Positions 8,557-16,786 of a stretch of DNA of 64,000 nucleotides are shown piece after piece (the first letter of the stretch is position 1; every line of letters starts with the position of its first letter). The stretch is from Granulicella sibirica (GTDB taxonomy: Bacteria; Acidobacteriota; Terriglobia; Terriglobales; Acidobacteriaceae). A model generated the notes under the pieces. The model saw only the letters and a program-made list of their open reading frames with translations, made no database searches and had not been told where the DNA came from. Location: the NCBI RefSeq assembly GCF_004115155.1, contig NZ_RDSM01000001.1, positions 744,001-808,000 of the forward strand, read 5' to 3'. The translations under genes were made by a program, and so were the position numbers.

Positions 8557-9345
8557 TTATACCTCTACAGCGAATGATTCAAGCAGGAGCAGAACGGCGA
8601 CGAGCAAGGCTATCGGGAGATAGACCCAGCTAGAGCGGGCGAGAAGCGCGGAGTTATCGAGCTCGAGGAGCATAGTGCCCCACGAGGGAAGAGGTTCGGC
8701 GATGCCGAGGCCGAGCGTGCCCAGGTTTGCTTCAGCCACGATGAAGGCGGGGATACAGAGGAGGAACTGCGGAAGGAGAAGCGTCCTGAGGTGAGGAAGA
8801 AGATGAAGGCGAGTGAGCTGGACGGGACGGAGACCGCTGGCTCGGCCCTGCATCATCCACTCGGAGGCCCGAAGATTTGTCGCTCCGCTATAGACGGTGC
8901 GCGCGCAGGCGGACCAGCCGAGGAAGGCGAGGATGATGAACGTGATCGCGGCTGAGTGCATCGGCGATGTCGTGAGAGGCAGGCCGGAACGGACGAGCAT
9001 TAGGAGGAAGAGCCACGGCAGCGTAAGGAAGAGGTCACTTGCGAGCATCAGAAGGAACGCAACGACTTTCGGACTGAACGCGGCAAGGGTGCCGACCGCC
9101 GCGGCAATGGCGGTCGCGACTGCGGATGCCGCGGTTGCCCCGGCGAAGGAGATTAGCAGGGCCGCGGAGATTCTCACCGTGCGATCGCGGCCTAGTTGGT
9201 CGGTGCCTGTCCAGTGCTGGGGGGAAGAGCTGGCCATGATGGCGTCGCGATCCTGAACGGCGTAGCTGCGCCCGGGCTTGAACACGATAAGGCTGGCGGC
9301 CAGCATAAGGAGAAAGAGGATTGCAGCGGCGAGGCGAGGCTTCAT
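8557..9345 (-). CDS. ABC transporter permease (DppC-like)
   Basis: A 262-residue inner-membrane permease with about six hydrophobic segments. The N-terminal segment is followed by HWTGTDQLGRDRTVRISAALL, typical of DppC/OppC, and the EAA-type loop is near GRASGLRPVQLTRLHLLPH. It shares an ATGA overlap with the upstream permease gene, so the two halves of the channel are translationally coupled. It forms the translocation pore with the adjacent DppB-like subunit. Confidence 0.9.
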   Translation of the reverse strand: MKPRLAAAILFLLMLAASLIVFKPGRSYAVQDRDAIMASSSPQHWTGTDQLGRDRTVRISAALLISFAGATAASAVATAIAAAVGTLAAFSPKVVAFLLMLASDLFLTLPWLFLLMLVRSGLPLTTSPMHSAAITFIILAFLGWSACARTVYSGATNLRASEWMMQGRASGLRPVQLTRLHLLPHLRTLLLPQFLLCIPAFIVAEANLGTLGLGIAEPLPSWGTMLLELDNSALLARSSWVYLPIALLVAVLLLLESFAVEV

Positions 9346-10199
9346 GCGGTTTCCAGGGGCCGCATCCGCTCGGAGACCATGCCCGCGCAGGCTACGGCAA
9401 AGGCCATGAGGAGAGTCACCGTCAGGAGGACGGGGAGGTCACGATTCATCGCCGCGGACCATGCGAGCTGACCGAGGCCGGGAGCGTCGAAGATGACCTC
9501 CACGGGAACGACCGCGCTGAGTGCGGTGACGAGGGATAGCGTCGCCAGGGCGAAGACCTGAGGGGCGACGTTAGGCAGGATGAAGGTGCGGATCACGCGA
9601 TGGAAGCGCATTCCCTGGGCCCGGACCTGGAGGAGATGGGGGGCACGCCAAGCGACGCGGAAGAGGCGGGCGAGGAACTTGAAGTCGCGTGCGGCAAGGA
9701 TGAGGCTCAGGACGAGAACGGGGCCGCCAGTGTCGGCAAGGAGCGAGACGGTCGCCATGGCTCCCGTGGGGATGGCAAGCAGGAGCGTGAAAGGTGCCGA
9801 CACGAGGGTCGCTCCCCGGCGAAGCGTGCTGATGGGCAATGCAGCGGCGAACGCAATCAGCCATCCGTTGACGATACTGCGGGCGAGCAGTGAAAGCGTC
9901 ACCCCAATCCGGGGGCGAACGAGTTCGGAGACGGGCGCGTCGTACTGGCGGGATCGGCCGAGGTCCCCGTGCAGCCAGCCAGCAAAGACATTCCGCGCAA
10001 TGGCAGCAAGCGAGCCATGCTGGTTCTCCTCGGTCTCAATGGCGGTGTTGGCTGACTGAGCGTATTTCGGGTCGAGCTCGCGGATGTCCGTATAGTACCC
10101 AGGGGAGAAGCGCATCAGCACGATGGTCCCCATGGCTGCGAGAAGCATGAGGAGGAAGACACGGCTTAGTCGGCGGACGATGGCGAAGGCCAGCGTCAT
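9342..10199 (-). CDS. ABC transporter permease (DppB-like)
   Basis: A 285-residue permease with an N-terminal TM segment followed by a periplasmic loop containing RFSPGYYTDIRELDP and a C-terminal binding-protein-dependent transport domain (EAA-like loop around RAQGMRFHRVIRTFILPN). It has the layout of DppB/OppB. Its ATG overlaps the stop codon of the HD-GYP-domain gene (ATGA), tying transporter expression to that signalling protein. Confidence 0.9.
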   Translation of the reverse strand: MTLAFAIVRRLSRVFLLMLLAAMGTIVLMRFSPGYYTDIRELDPKYAQSANTAIETEENQHGSLAAIARNVFAGWLHGDLGRSRQYDAPVSELVRPRIGVTLSLLARSIVNGWLIAFAAALPISTLRRGATLVSAPFTLLLAIPTGAMATVSLLADTGGPVLVLSLILAARDFKFLARLFRVAWRAPHLLQVRAQGMRFHRVIRTFILPNVAPQVFALATLSLVTALSAVVPVEVIFDAPGLGQLAWSAAMNRDLPVLLTVTLLMAFAVACAGMVSERMRPLETA

Positions 10200-12640
10200 G
10201 CGACTTCGGCTACTTTGCGCGGCCTGTCGATGGGACTGGCGCCCGCCTCGAAGTACTTACGCTTATGAAAGTACATGCGGCGATCGGCAAGCCCAAGCAA
10301 CTCTTCCGCCGTGTTCCCATCCGCGGGAAAGAACGATGCTCCGAGGCTGACCGAGATATTCATCTCGATCTTAAGATCGGTGGCGGCATGCCTGACGGTC
10401 TCCTCGATCAGCTGGAGTTGCGGTGTGCAGCTCTTCATGTCGATGCCGGGAAGGAGAAAGACGAATTCGTCGACCCCGATGCGAGCCACGCTGTCGTAGG
10501 AGTGACAGCACGCACGGAAGCCGTCCGCAACAGAGCGGAGAAGCTCGCTCGCCATCTTCGGACCATACCGTTCACTGATTGCTTTCAGCGAATTCAGATT
10601 GCAGACGACAACTCCGAGCTGCTCGCTTCCCTTGCTTGCCTTGATCAGGTCGGCTTCCATCCTCGGGAAGAATTGGCGGGTGTTCGGAAGCTGGGTAACG
10701 ACGTCGACGCGAAGATCCTTTTCGGCGCTGCCGAAACTGAGCACATTCTGCAGGGTGAGTGAATATTTCGCTTCGACGGCCTGCAGGATGCGGAGATGAT
10801 CGCGCGAAAAGGCGTCGAGCGCGCAGGCGTAGATCGTCAGGACGCCGAAGATGTCTCCCGTGAGGTTGAAGAGAGGAAGTGAGAGGGCTGAGCTCAGCTC
10901 CATCGTTGCATCCCTGCCGGCCTCGTAGTTCGGCTCGACCTTTGGATTGCCGTTGAGACTGGGCCGGCCACTCTGCGCCACCCATCCGGAGAGCCCTTCA
11001 CCAAGAGGAATAGGCCGTGCGGAAAAGGACCGGGTGCCATGGCCGTCGATATACCGGACAGAAAGAATGTCACCCGTCTTAAGATAGAAGGCGAAGCAAT
11101 CGAACGGGATAAAGTGGCGCAGACGCGAGGACATGACGGAGATGGTTTCGTCAGGGCTGAGCGATGCCCCGAGCGTCTGGCTCATCTCGAAGATCGCCTG
11201 CGCCTCTTGACTCGCGGCAGCCACATGGTTCAAGGCATCGAGCCTTGCCGCCTCGCCGGAAGCCAGTTCGCGAGCTACGGCATCGGAACTCTCATTATCC
11301 TGCTGGAACCCGGCGCCTGGAGCCTCTCCGCGTGCGACGGTCACGTCAATATTCAGGGGTTCGAGTCCCTTGCCGTGGAGCCGGGCGCGCTCTTCAAGTT
11401 CGACATGTCGTTTCTCGAGTACCGCCACGACACGTGGATCGAACTGGATTCCAGCTTTGCTTCTCACCATCGCCATGGCCTCCCCAATGGGGAGCGCTTT
11501 GCGGTACGGACGGTCGGAGGCAAGGGCGTCGAAGCAATCGACGGCCGAAAGAATACGTGCGCCGATCGGGATCTCTTCACCCTTGAGCCCGTCAGGGTAG
11601 CCGCTTCCATCCCATGCTTCATGGTGCGACCGGACGATGGGAACGACGGGATAGGGAAAGCGGACGCGCTCCAGAATGTCCGCGCCCACGACGGGGTGAA
11701 TCTTGATCTTTTCGAACTCTTCCGGCGTGAGCTTGCCGGGTTTGTTGATGATGTGCTCCGGCACGGCGAGTTTACCGATGTCGTGGAGAAAGGAGGCTGT
11801 CATCAATGCATGCATCTCCAACTCGGTGATGCCAAGCTCGACGCCGATCTCCGCGACATACATGCGAACGCGCACAAGATGGTCGTGGGTATTGTGATCC
11901 TTCGCCTCGATCGCCATGGCGAGGCCCTCGATGGTGCGGAGATGGAGGGCTTCGGTCTCCTCCAGGTGGATCTGGCGATCCCGGACCATTGCCATTTGAG
12001 CGCGGTAAGCACGATGGATCGTATAGATGACGGGAACGAGCAGGAGCGAGGTAGTCCAGCCAAAGCGGACACTGATGAGATCGGCGACGGCCGCGAGGAC
12101 CGCTCCGACCAGGTAAAACGGAAGATACCAGGGAAACTCACGCCGCCAGAGCGCGACGGGTGCTTCTCCCTTGGACCAGGCGATGACCAACGCAACCGGA
12201 ATAGTATTGGCGAAGAAGTAAGTTGTCGCGGCGAGGGCGAGCGCGGGAGCCAGTTCGGTCCCGATTCTCGTCGCGCTCAAGAAGGTCAGAGTCGCTAACG
12301 CAGTTGCCGTGATCACGTTCGCGACGTTGAACGCTATCTGGACGAACGTAAACGGCTTGATGACCCGGATGCGGCATTGGGCGATGACGGAGAGTGCGGC
12401 CAGCGCGATAGCCTGGCCGGGCGAGAGCTGAACGATGCCGAGAAGGATGAAGGGAAAGTTGACGGCCATGGTGCCATCGCCCTTCGGCATGGCGACCTTC
12501 ATGCCAGAACTGAGGAGGACGGCGACGAGATACACGGCGAAACGCAACCAAGTGTGTCCCGGGTAACGGGTAGACCACACCACGCTGCACGTTCCAACAA
12601 GAATAATGAGAACGATGAGTGCCCTTACCCGGTTCGGCAT
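10196..12640 (-). CDS. membrane HD-GYP / GAF / degenerate GGDEF signalling protein
   Basis: An 814-residue protein with AAAGGGGCAGG ahead of ATG 12640. Residues 1-210 contain about six TM segments (MASE-like sensor). Residues 230-420 are an HD-GYP domain with HD at 286-287, HHEAWDGSGYP at about 339-349, and an intact metal-ligand pattern, so c-di-GMP hydrolysis is likely. Residues 480-630 look like GAF. Residues 640-800 resemble GGDEF, but the signature is GVDEF at 722-726, so cyclase activity is doubtful and a binding or regulatory role more likely. It heads a five-gene operon with a complete peptide-type ABC importer, overlapping the first permease by four bases. Confidence 0.9.
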   Translation of the reverse strand: MPNRVRALIVLIILVGTCSVVWSTRYPGHTWLRFAVYLVAVLLSSGMKVAMPKGDGTMAVNFPFILLGIVQLSPGQAIALAALSVIAQCRIRVIKPFTFVQIAFNVANVITATALATLTFLSATRIGTELAPALALAATTYFFANTIPVALVIAWSKGEAPVALWRREFPWYLPFYLVGAVLAAVADLISVRFGWTTSLLLVPVIYTIHRAYRAQMAMVRDRQIHLEETEALHLRTIEGLAMAIEAKDHNTHDHLVRVRMYVAEIGVELGITELEMHALMTASFLHDIGKLAVPEHIINKPGKLTPEEFEKIKIHPVVGADILERVRFPYPVVPIVRSHHEAWDGSGYPDGLKGEEIPIGARILSAVDCFDALASDRPYRKALPIGEAMAMVRSKAGIQFDPRVVAVLEKRHVELEERARLHGKGLEPLNIDVTVARGEAPGAGFQQDNESSDAVARELASGEAARLDALNHVAAASQEAQAIFEMSQTLGASLSPDETISVMSSRLRHFIPFDCFAFYLKTGDILSVRYIDGHGTRSFSARPIPLGEGLSGWVAQSGRPSLNGNPKVEPNYEAGRDATMELSSALSLPLFNLTGDIFGVLTIYACALDAFSRDHLRILQAVEAKYSLTLQNVLSFGSAEKDLRVDVVTQLPNTRQFFPRMEADLIKASKGSEQLGVVVCNLNSLKAISERYGPKMASELLRSVADGFRACCHSYDSVARIGVDEFVFLLPGIDMKSCTPQLQLIEETVRHAATDLKIEMNISVSLGASFFPADGNTAEELLGLADRRMYFHKRKYFEAGASPIDRPRKVAEVA

Positions 12641-12692
12641 CCTGCCCCTTTCCCTAGAATCTCAACAGTTGGGCCCAAAACGACGCAAAGGA

Positions 12693-12774
12693 GTTACTCA
12701 TGGGTAACTTACCTTGCCGGTCGCGGAAGAAACGTCTCGCAAAGACGGGTTCTTACGTTACTCACAACGGTAAC
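12693..12774. promoter_or_regulatory. two GTTAC/GTAAC inverted repeats, candidate operators
   Basis: GTTAC and GTAAC half-sites occur as dyads with 6- and 8-base spacers at 12693-12708 and 12757-12774, about 65 bp apart and 53-64 bp or more upstream of the signalling-operon start. The same half-site recurs twice in direct orientation near 12915-12930. This is compatible with a dimeric regulator, but the half-site is short and chance is not excluded. Confidence 0.3.
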
Positions 12775-12798
12775 CACTCGTACTCAAGCCTACTATAG
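12700..12798 (+). CDS. possible 32-residue basic peptide
   Basis: ATG 12700 is preceded by AAGGAG with a six-base spacer, one of the better ribosome-binding sites in the window, and opens a 32-codon frame ending TAG 12796-12798. The peptide is basic (CRSRKKRLAKTG) and Asn/Ser/Tyr-rich at its end. No family is recognised. The frame overlaps the GTTAC dyads, so the purine run might instead belong to a regulatory element. It is called only as a candidate. Confidence 0.25.
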   Translation: MGNLPCRSRKKRLAKTGSYVTHNGNHSYSSLL

Positions 12799-13092
12799 CT
12801 CTAAGGTTGTACGTGAGGGAACACGGGTGGGACGATGGCTCTAATAGCTTTTCGTCAACATTCGACGATGTTTTTCAAGGAGTTATAGGTTGCACCGGGG
12901 TTTCCTGGTAAACAGTTACTCTCAAGTTACCTGCGCAGCGCATTCCCTGAAAGAGTCACCCAGACACCAAATCGAAATAGTACTGCGGGACGCTCGGATC
13001 TGTAGAGGTCAGCGCTAGCTCGGAACATGTAGGTGTCGCCCTCGGTCGTCCGCAGGTTGCCAGAGACAGCGTTCAAGGCGTACACAGATGGA

Positions 13093-14154
13093 ATGAAATC
13101 TGGTTTGACACTTCTCGCTCCCCTTCTCGTCTGCCTTGGTGTTGTTTTCTACACGCCGACTGCGAGGAGTCAGGCCGCGCCCCACACCGATGGGTCGCTC
13201 AGGGTCTATTTCATTGACGTGGAAGGGGGGCAGTCGACTCTGTTCGTCACGCCGGCTGGACAATCGCTCTTAATCGATACGGGATGGCCGGGAAACAATT
13301 ACCGCGATGCGGACCGGATCGCGGGAGCGGCAAAGCAAGCCGGTATCAGCAAGATCGACTATGTTCTTCTCACGCACTATCACGCTGACCACACGGGAGG
13401 GGTCCCTCAACTCGTCTCTCGCATTCCCGTCGGTGCTTTCATCGATCATGGGCCAAATCGTGAGATGGATCACGGAATTACCGAGAAGGACTACTCTGAA
13501 TATCAGAAGGTGCTCGCGGCGGGAACATATCAGCATATTGTCGGGAAGCCGGGCGATACGTTGCCAATCAAGGGAATGGACGCGCATGTGATCAGCGCAG
13601 ATGGCAACCTGATCTCGAGTCCACTTCCCGGCGCGGGGCAGGCGAACCCGTACTGTGCGACGTCGGAGGTTCGTCCGGCCGATCAGACGGAGAATTCGAA
13701 GTCTCTTGGGATAGAAATCACCTTCGGATCGCTCAAGATTCTCGACCTGGGTGACCTGACCTGGGATAAAGAGATGCAACTCATGTGCCCGCAGAACAAG
13801 CTTGGCAAAGTCGATATCCTCATCGTTTCGCATCACGGGTGGGAGCAAAGCTCCAGTCCGGCCCTCGTCGATGCGATTGGCGCTCGGGTGGCAATTATGG
13901 ATAATGGGGCAAAAAAGGGCGGTTCTACCCCTGTTCTCAAGACTTTTTTGAAGGCTCCGGGGCTGGAAACGCTATGGCAGATCCATTTCTCCGAAGAAGG
14001 TGGCATGGAGAACAACACTCCGGAGAAGTACATCGCCAATGTCCCGGGGCCGGATGCGGGGCATGGAATCGAGTTGACGGCGCATGGGGACGGCAGCTTC
14101 GATGTGACCAACACGCGGACGGGTTACAAGCAGAACTACGCGGCGAAGCACTGA
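13093..14154 (+). CDS. exported metallo-beta-lactamase-fold hydrolase (ComEC C-terminal-like)
   Basis: A 353-residue protein. I chose ATG 13093 because it yields a clean signal peptide (MKSGLTLLAPLLVCLGVVF... to SQA); a GTG 60 bp upstream would bury it. The mature part begins LRVYFIDVEGGQSTLFVTP and carries the zinc motif HYHADH at residues 95-100, then LDLGDLTW and VSHHG, the ComEC/Rec2-type MBL arrangement. The family hydrolyses phosphodiesters or other esters; as a free periplasmic protein it might be a nuclease or a lactonase-type enzyme. Substrate unknown. It precedes a glycosidase on the same strand but 150 bp away. Confidence 0.85.
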   Translation: MKSGLTLLAPLLVCLGVVFYTPTARSQAAPHTDGSLRVYFIDVEGGQSTLFVTPAGQSLLIDTGWPGNNYRDADRIAGAAKQAGISKIDYVLLTHYHADHTGGVPQLVSRIPVGAFIDHGPNREMDHGITEKDYSEYQKVLAAGTYQHIVGKPGDTLPIKGMDAHVISADGNLISSPLPGAGQANPYCATSEVRPADQTENSKSLGIEITFGSLKILDLGDLTWDKEMQLMCPQNKLGKVDILIVSHHGWEQSSSPALVDAIGARVAIMDNGAKKGGSTPVLKTFLKAPGLETLWQIHFSEEGGMENNTPEKYIANVPGPDAGHGIELTAHGDGSFDVTNTRTGYKQNYAAKH

Positions 14155-14155
14155 A

Positions 14156-14219
14156 AACGTGCGGTAGAACGTGGGGCGATGTGCGGTAAACGTGGTCAGC
14201 GGTCGCGTACTAAACGTGG
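14156..14219 (+). repeat. four AACGTG(G) repeats upstream of the GH127 gene
   Basis: AACGTG starts at 14156, and AACGTGG at 14168, 14189 and 14213, all on the same strand, the last three preceded by a short A-containing element such as GTA(G/A). The cluster sits about 90-150 bp upstream of the glycosidase start and directly after the preceding stop codon. It could be a set of regulator half-sites. Confidence 0.35.
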
Positions 14220-14295
14220 TGAGAGGTGCGTCTTTATTGGGTGAATGCGATTTAAGTGCATGTTTTTCATGTTCGTGGTGAAAATGGGGTCTTCC

Positions 14296-14300
14296 GGAGG
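14296..14300 (+). promoter_or_regulatory. ribosome-binding site supporting a TTG start
   Basis: GGAGG stands six bases before TTG 14307. The frame from TTG gives a short leader followed by ITRRDALKMAAGAAL, a twin-arginine signal, whereas the upstream ATG at 14256 has no comparable site. This decides the start of the GH127-type gene. Confidence 0.6.
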
Positions 14301-14306
14301 CGACGT

Positions 14307-16249
14307 TTGTCAAGCGCGGGTGGTTACGACCCGAAGATTACGAGACGGGATGCTTTGAAGATGGCGGCGGGTGCGGCGCTGGCAGGGACGTTGCGTGCGG
14401 AGACGGCGGGTGCGGCTAGGAGGCTTGCGGACGGGACGTTCCGACCTCTGCCGCTGGGTGAGGTGAAGCCTCTGGGATGGCTGCAGCGGCAGCTTCGGGT
14501 GCAGGCGGATGGGATGGGCGGACATCTGGATGAGTTCTGGCCGGATGTGGGGGGACGAGTGGATGGCTTGGCGGGAAAGGCGAGAGCTGGGAGCGTGGGC
14601 CTTACTTTCTGGATGGGCTGATTCCGCTGAGCGTCCTGCTGAATGACGATGTGCTGAAGGCAAAGGCGCAACGGTTCGTAGAGTGGACACTGACGCACCA
14701 GGCGGCGGATGGGATGATTGGGCCAGCGAGCAACGATGACTGGTGGCCGCGCATGGTGATGGTGAAGGCGCTGGCGCAATACCAGGAGGCTACGGGAGAT
14801 CCGCGGGTGCTACCGGTGCTGACGAAGTACTTCAAGCATCAGCTTGTGGCGATGCCGGGAAGGCCTCTGAAGGAGTGGGGTAGGTTCCGATGGCAGGATG
14901 AGGTTTTGGTGATCGAGTGGCTGCATGAGCGGACGCAGGATCCGGACCTGCTGAAGCTTGCGGCGCTACTGAAGGAGCAGGGATATGACTGGGAGGCCAG
15001 CTTCGTCGACTTCAAATACACCGAGCCGGGGGAGATGCATAAGACGCCGCTCGAGACGCATGGGGTGAACCATGGGCAGGCGTTGAAGGTTGCGGCGGTT
15101 CAGTATCGGCTCAGCGGAGATAAGTCGGAGAGGGCAAGCTATTACCGGCAGCTTGGGGCGCTGGATAAGTACCATGGGCTGCCGAATGGGATGTTCTCGT
15201 GCGATGAGCATCTGGCGGGGAGGAGTCCGAGCCAGGGGACGGAGTTATGCACGGTGGTCGAGACGATGTTCTCGATGGAGGTGGCTCTGGCAGTGTTTGG
15301 GGATGTCGCGATCGCCGACCGGTTGGAGAAGATCGCGTTTAATGCGCTGCCGGGGACGTTCACGGACGACATGTGGGCGCATCAGTATGACCAACAGGCG
15401 AACCAGGTGCAGGTTGGGTTGAACTCGAAGCCGTGGCGGACGAATGGGCCGGAATCGAACCTGTATGGGCTGGAGCCTAACTTCGGGTGCTGCACGGCGA
15501 ACTTCCACCAAGGCTGGCCCAAGTTTGCGGCGAGTCTTTGGATGAGGACGGCGGATGATGGGCTGGTGGCTGCGCTGTACTCGCCGTGCGAGGTGAAGAC
15601 GATGGTGCGAGAGACTCTCGTACGTGTGGTCGAGGCCACGGAGTATCCTTTTCGCGAGACGGTGAAGCTAACGGTGACGCCGGAGAAAGCGGTGCGGTTT
15701 CCTCTGTCACTGAAGGTGCCTGCGTGGGCAGCGGGAGCTACCGTTGTGGTGAATGGCAAGGCTGAGGGTAACGTGACGGCTGGGGAGTTTGTGCGGATCG
15801 AGAGGACCTGGGAGGCGGGGGATGTAGTGGAGTTGACGCTGCCGATGAAGCCGGTGGCGACGAGGTGGTTCAATGAGGCGGTTGCCGTGGAACGGGGGCC
15901 GCTCGTGTTCTCGCTGGATCTGCAGGGACATTGGGTGAAGTTGCGGGAGCGTGGGTTGACCGCTGACTGGCAGGTGTTTCCGGGAAGGCAGTGGAACTAT
16001 GGGCTGGATGTATCAGGCCTGCGAGTGAGCGAGGAGACGGTGGGTCCGGTCCCGTTCGCGGCTGCGAATGCGCCGGTGAAGATCCATGCGACGGGACGGC
16101 GGGTGAATGGGTGGAAGCCGGAGGATGGGGTGGCGCTGCCGGTGCCTGTGTCGCCGGTGGAGAGCAGTGAACCCGTGGAGGAGCTTGTGCTGATTCCGTA
16201 TGGGGCTGCGAAGCTGCGGATCACGGCGTTTCCGGAGTTGAAGGGCTAG
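14307..16249 (+). pseudogene. GH127-type (DUF1680) glycoside hydrolase with a one-base frameshift
   Basis: Two adjacent frames encode one protein of about 647 residues. The first gives a twin-arginine signal, then LADGTFRPLPLGEVKPLGWL and HLDEFWPDVG. From about 14561 the next frame continues GWLGGKGESWERGPYFLDGL and then runs to the end. Adding one G to the six-G run at 14549-14554 restores DVGGTSGWLGG and a single frame. Family residues are present: Glu and Cys of GTELCTVVE and the Cys pair of NFGCCTANF, corresponding to the zinc-binding Glu-Cys set of beta-L-arabinofuranosidases. The role would be release of arabinose-type sugars from plant-derived glycans outside the cytoplasm. The break may be a true mutation or a homopolymer sequencing error. 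Confidence 0.85.
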
Positions 16250-16288
16250 GCGTTTGCAGGTGGGGCGGATTTAGGGTTCAATCAGGAT

Positions 16289-16672
16289 GTGCGGAAGCTC
16301 CTCTCCATCCTGCTGCTGACGCTGTTCAGCTTCACCCTCGTGTCGCCGCTGTTTGCTCTCGGCGGGGACGTAGAGGATGGGCTACCGGCGTGCTGCCGGC
16401 GAGGCGGGGCGCATCAATGCGCGATGGGGATGGGCGGTCATGGGGACGCGGTGCAAGCGGGTGTGCGGTTAAGCGCGCCCTTGCAGAAATGCCCTTATTG
16501 CCCAAGGGCTGTGTCGTCGGTGCATCAGGATGTGATGTCGGTTGATGTGTCGGATGGATTGTTCGCCTCGCTGATGACGCATCCGGCCGGTGTGGCGCAG
16601 ACCGAGTCGAAGTGGCGCATCTCGCGTGACCGGTCGCGTCAAAAGCGCGGACCACCTTCCCTGCTCGGCTAA
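16289..16672 (+). CDS. small exported Cys/His/Met-rich protein, hypothetical
   Basis: A 127-residue protein from GTG 16289 with a signal peptide (LLSILLLTLFSFTLVSPLFA). The mature part starts with PACCRRGGAHQCAMGMGGHG and later has CPYCP, together offering five Cys plus several His and Met residues, a pattern suited to soft-metal binding. It lies 40 bp after the glycosidase and 115 bp before a TonB receptor, in the same direction. I recall similar small proteins beside receptors in acidobacteria, but no named function. A copper or other metal role is inference from composition and neighbour only. Confidence 0.65.
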   Translation: MRKLLSILLLTLFSFTLVSPLFALGGDVEDGLPACCRRGGAHQCAMGMGGHGDAVQAGVRLSAPLQKCPYCPRAVSSVHQDVMSVDVSDGLFASLMTHPAGVAQTESKWRISRDRSRQKRGPPSLLG

Positions 16673-16786
16673 ATCCTTCTCTTCGATGGCAATCTTTCCG
16701 GGCTCGATGTTACGAGACCGAGGTGATGCCTGCGAGTGTTTGGAATACCGATGGGCCGCGAATGATGTGGCCGGGAGTTTTGCTTC

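Larger units (their letters stand above)
12641..13092. other. divergent intergenic region with GTTAC dyads and a possible short ORF
   Basis: This 452-bp region lies between the minus-strand signalling/ABC operon and the plus-strand metallo-hydrolase and is AT-richer than its flanks. It holds GTTAC-N6-GTAAC (12693-12708), GTTAC-N8-GTAAC (12757-12774), two direct GTTAC copies (12915 and 12926) and a 32-codon frame with a good ribosome-binding site (12700-12798). Promoters for both directions should be here; I could not assign -35/-10 boxes with confidence. Confidence 0.5.
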
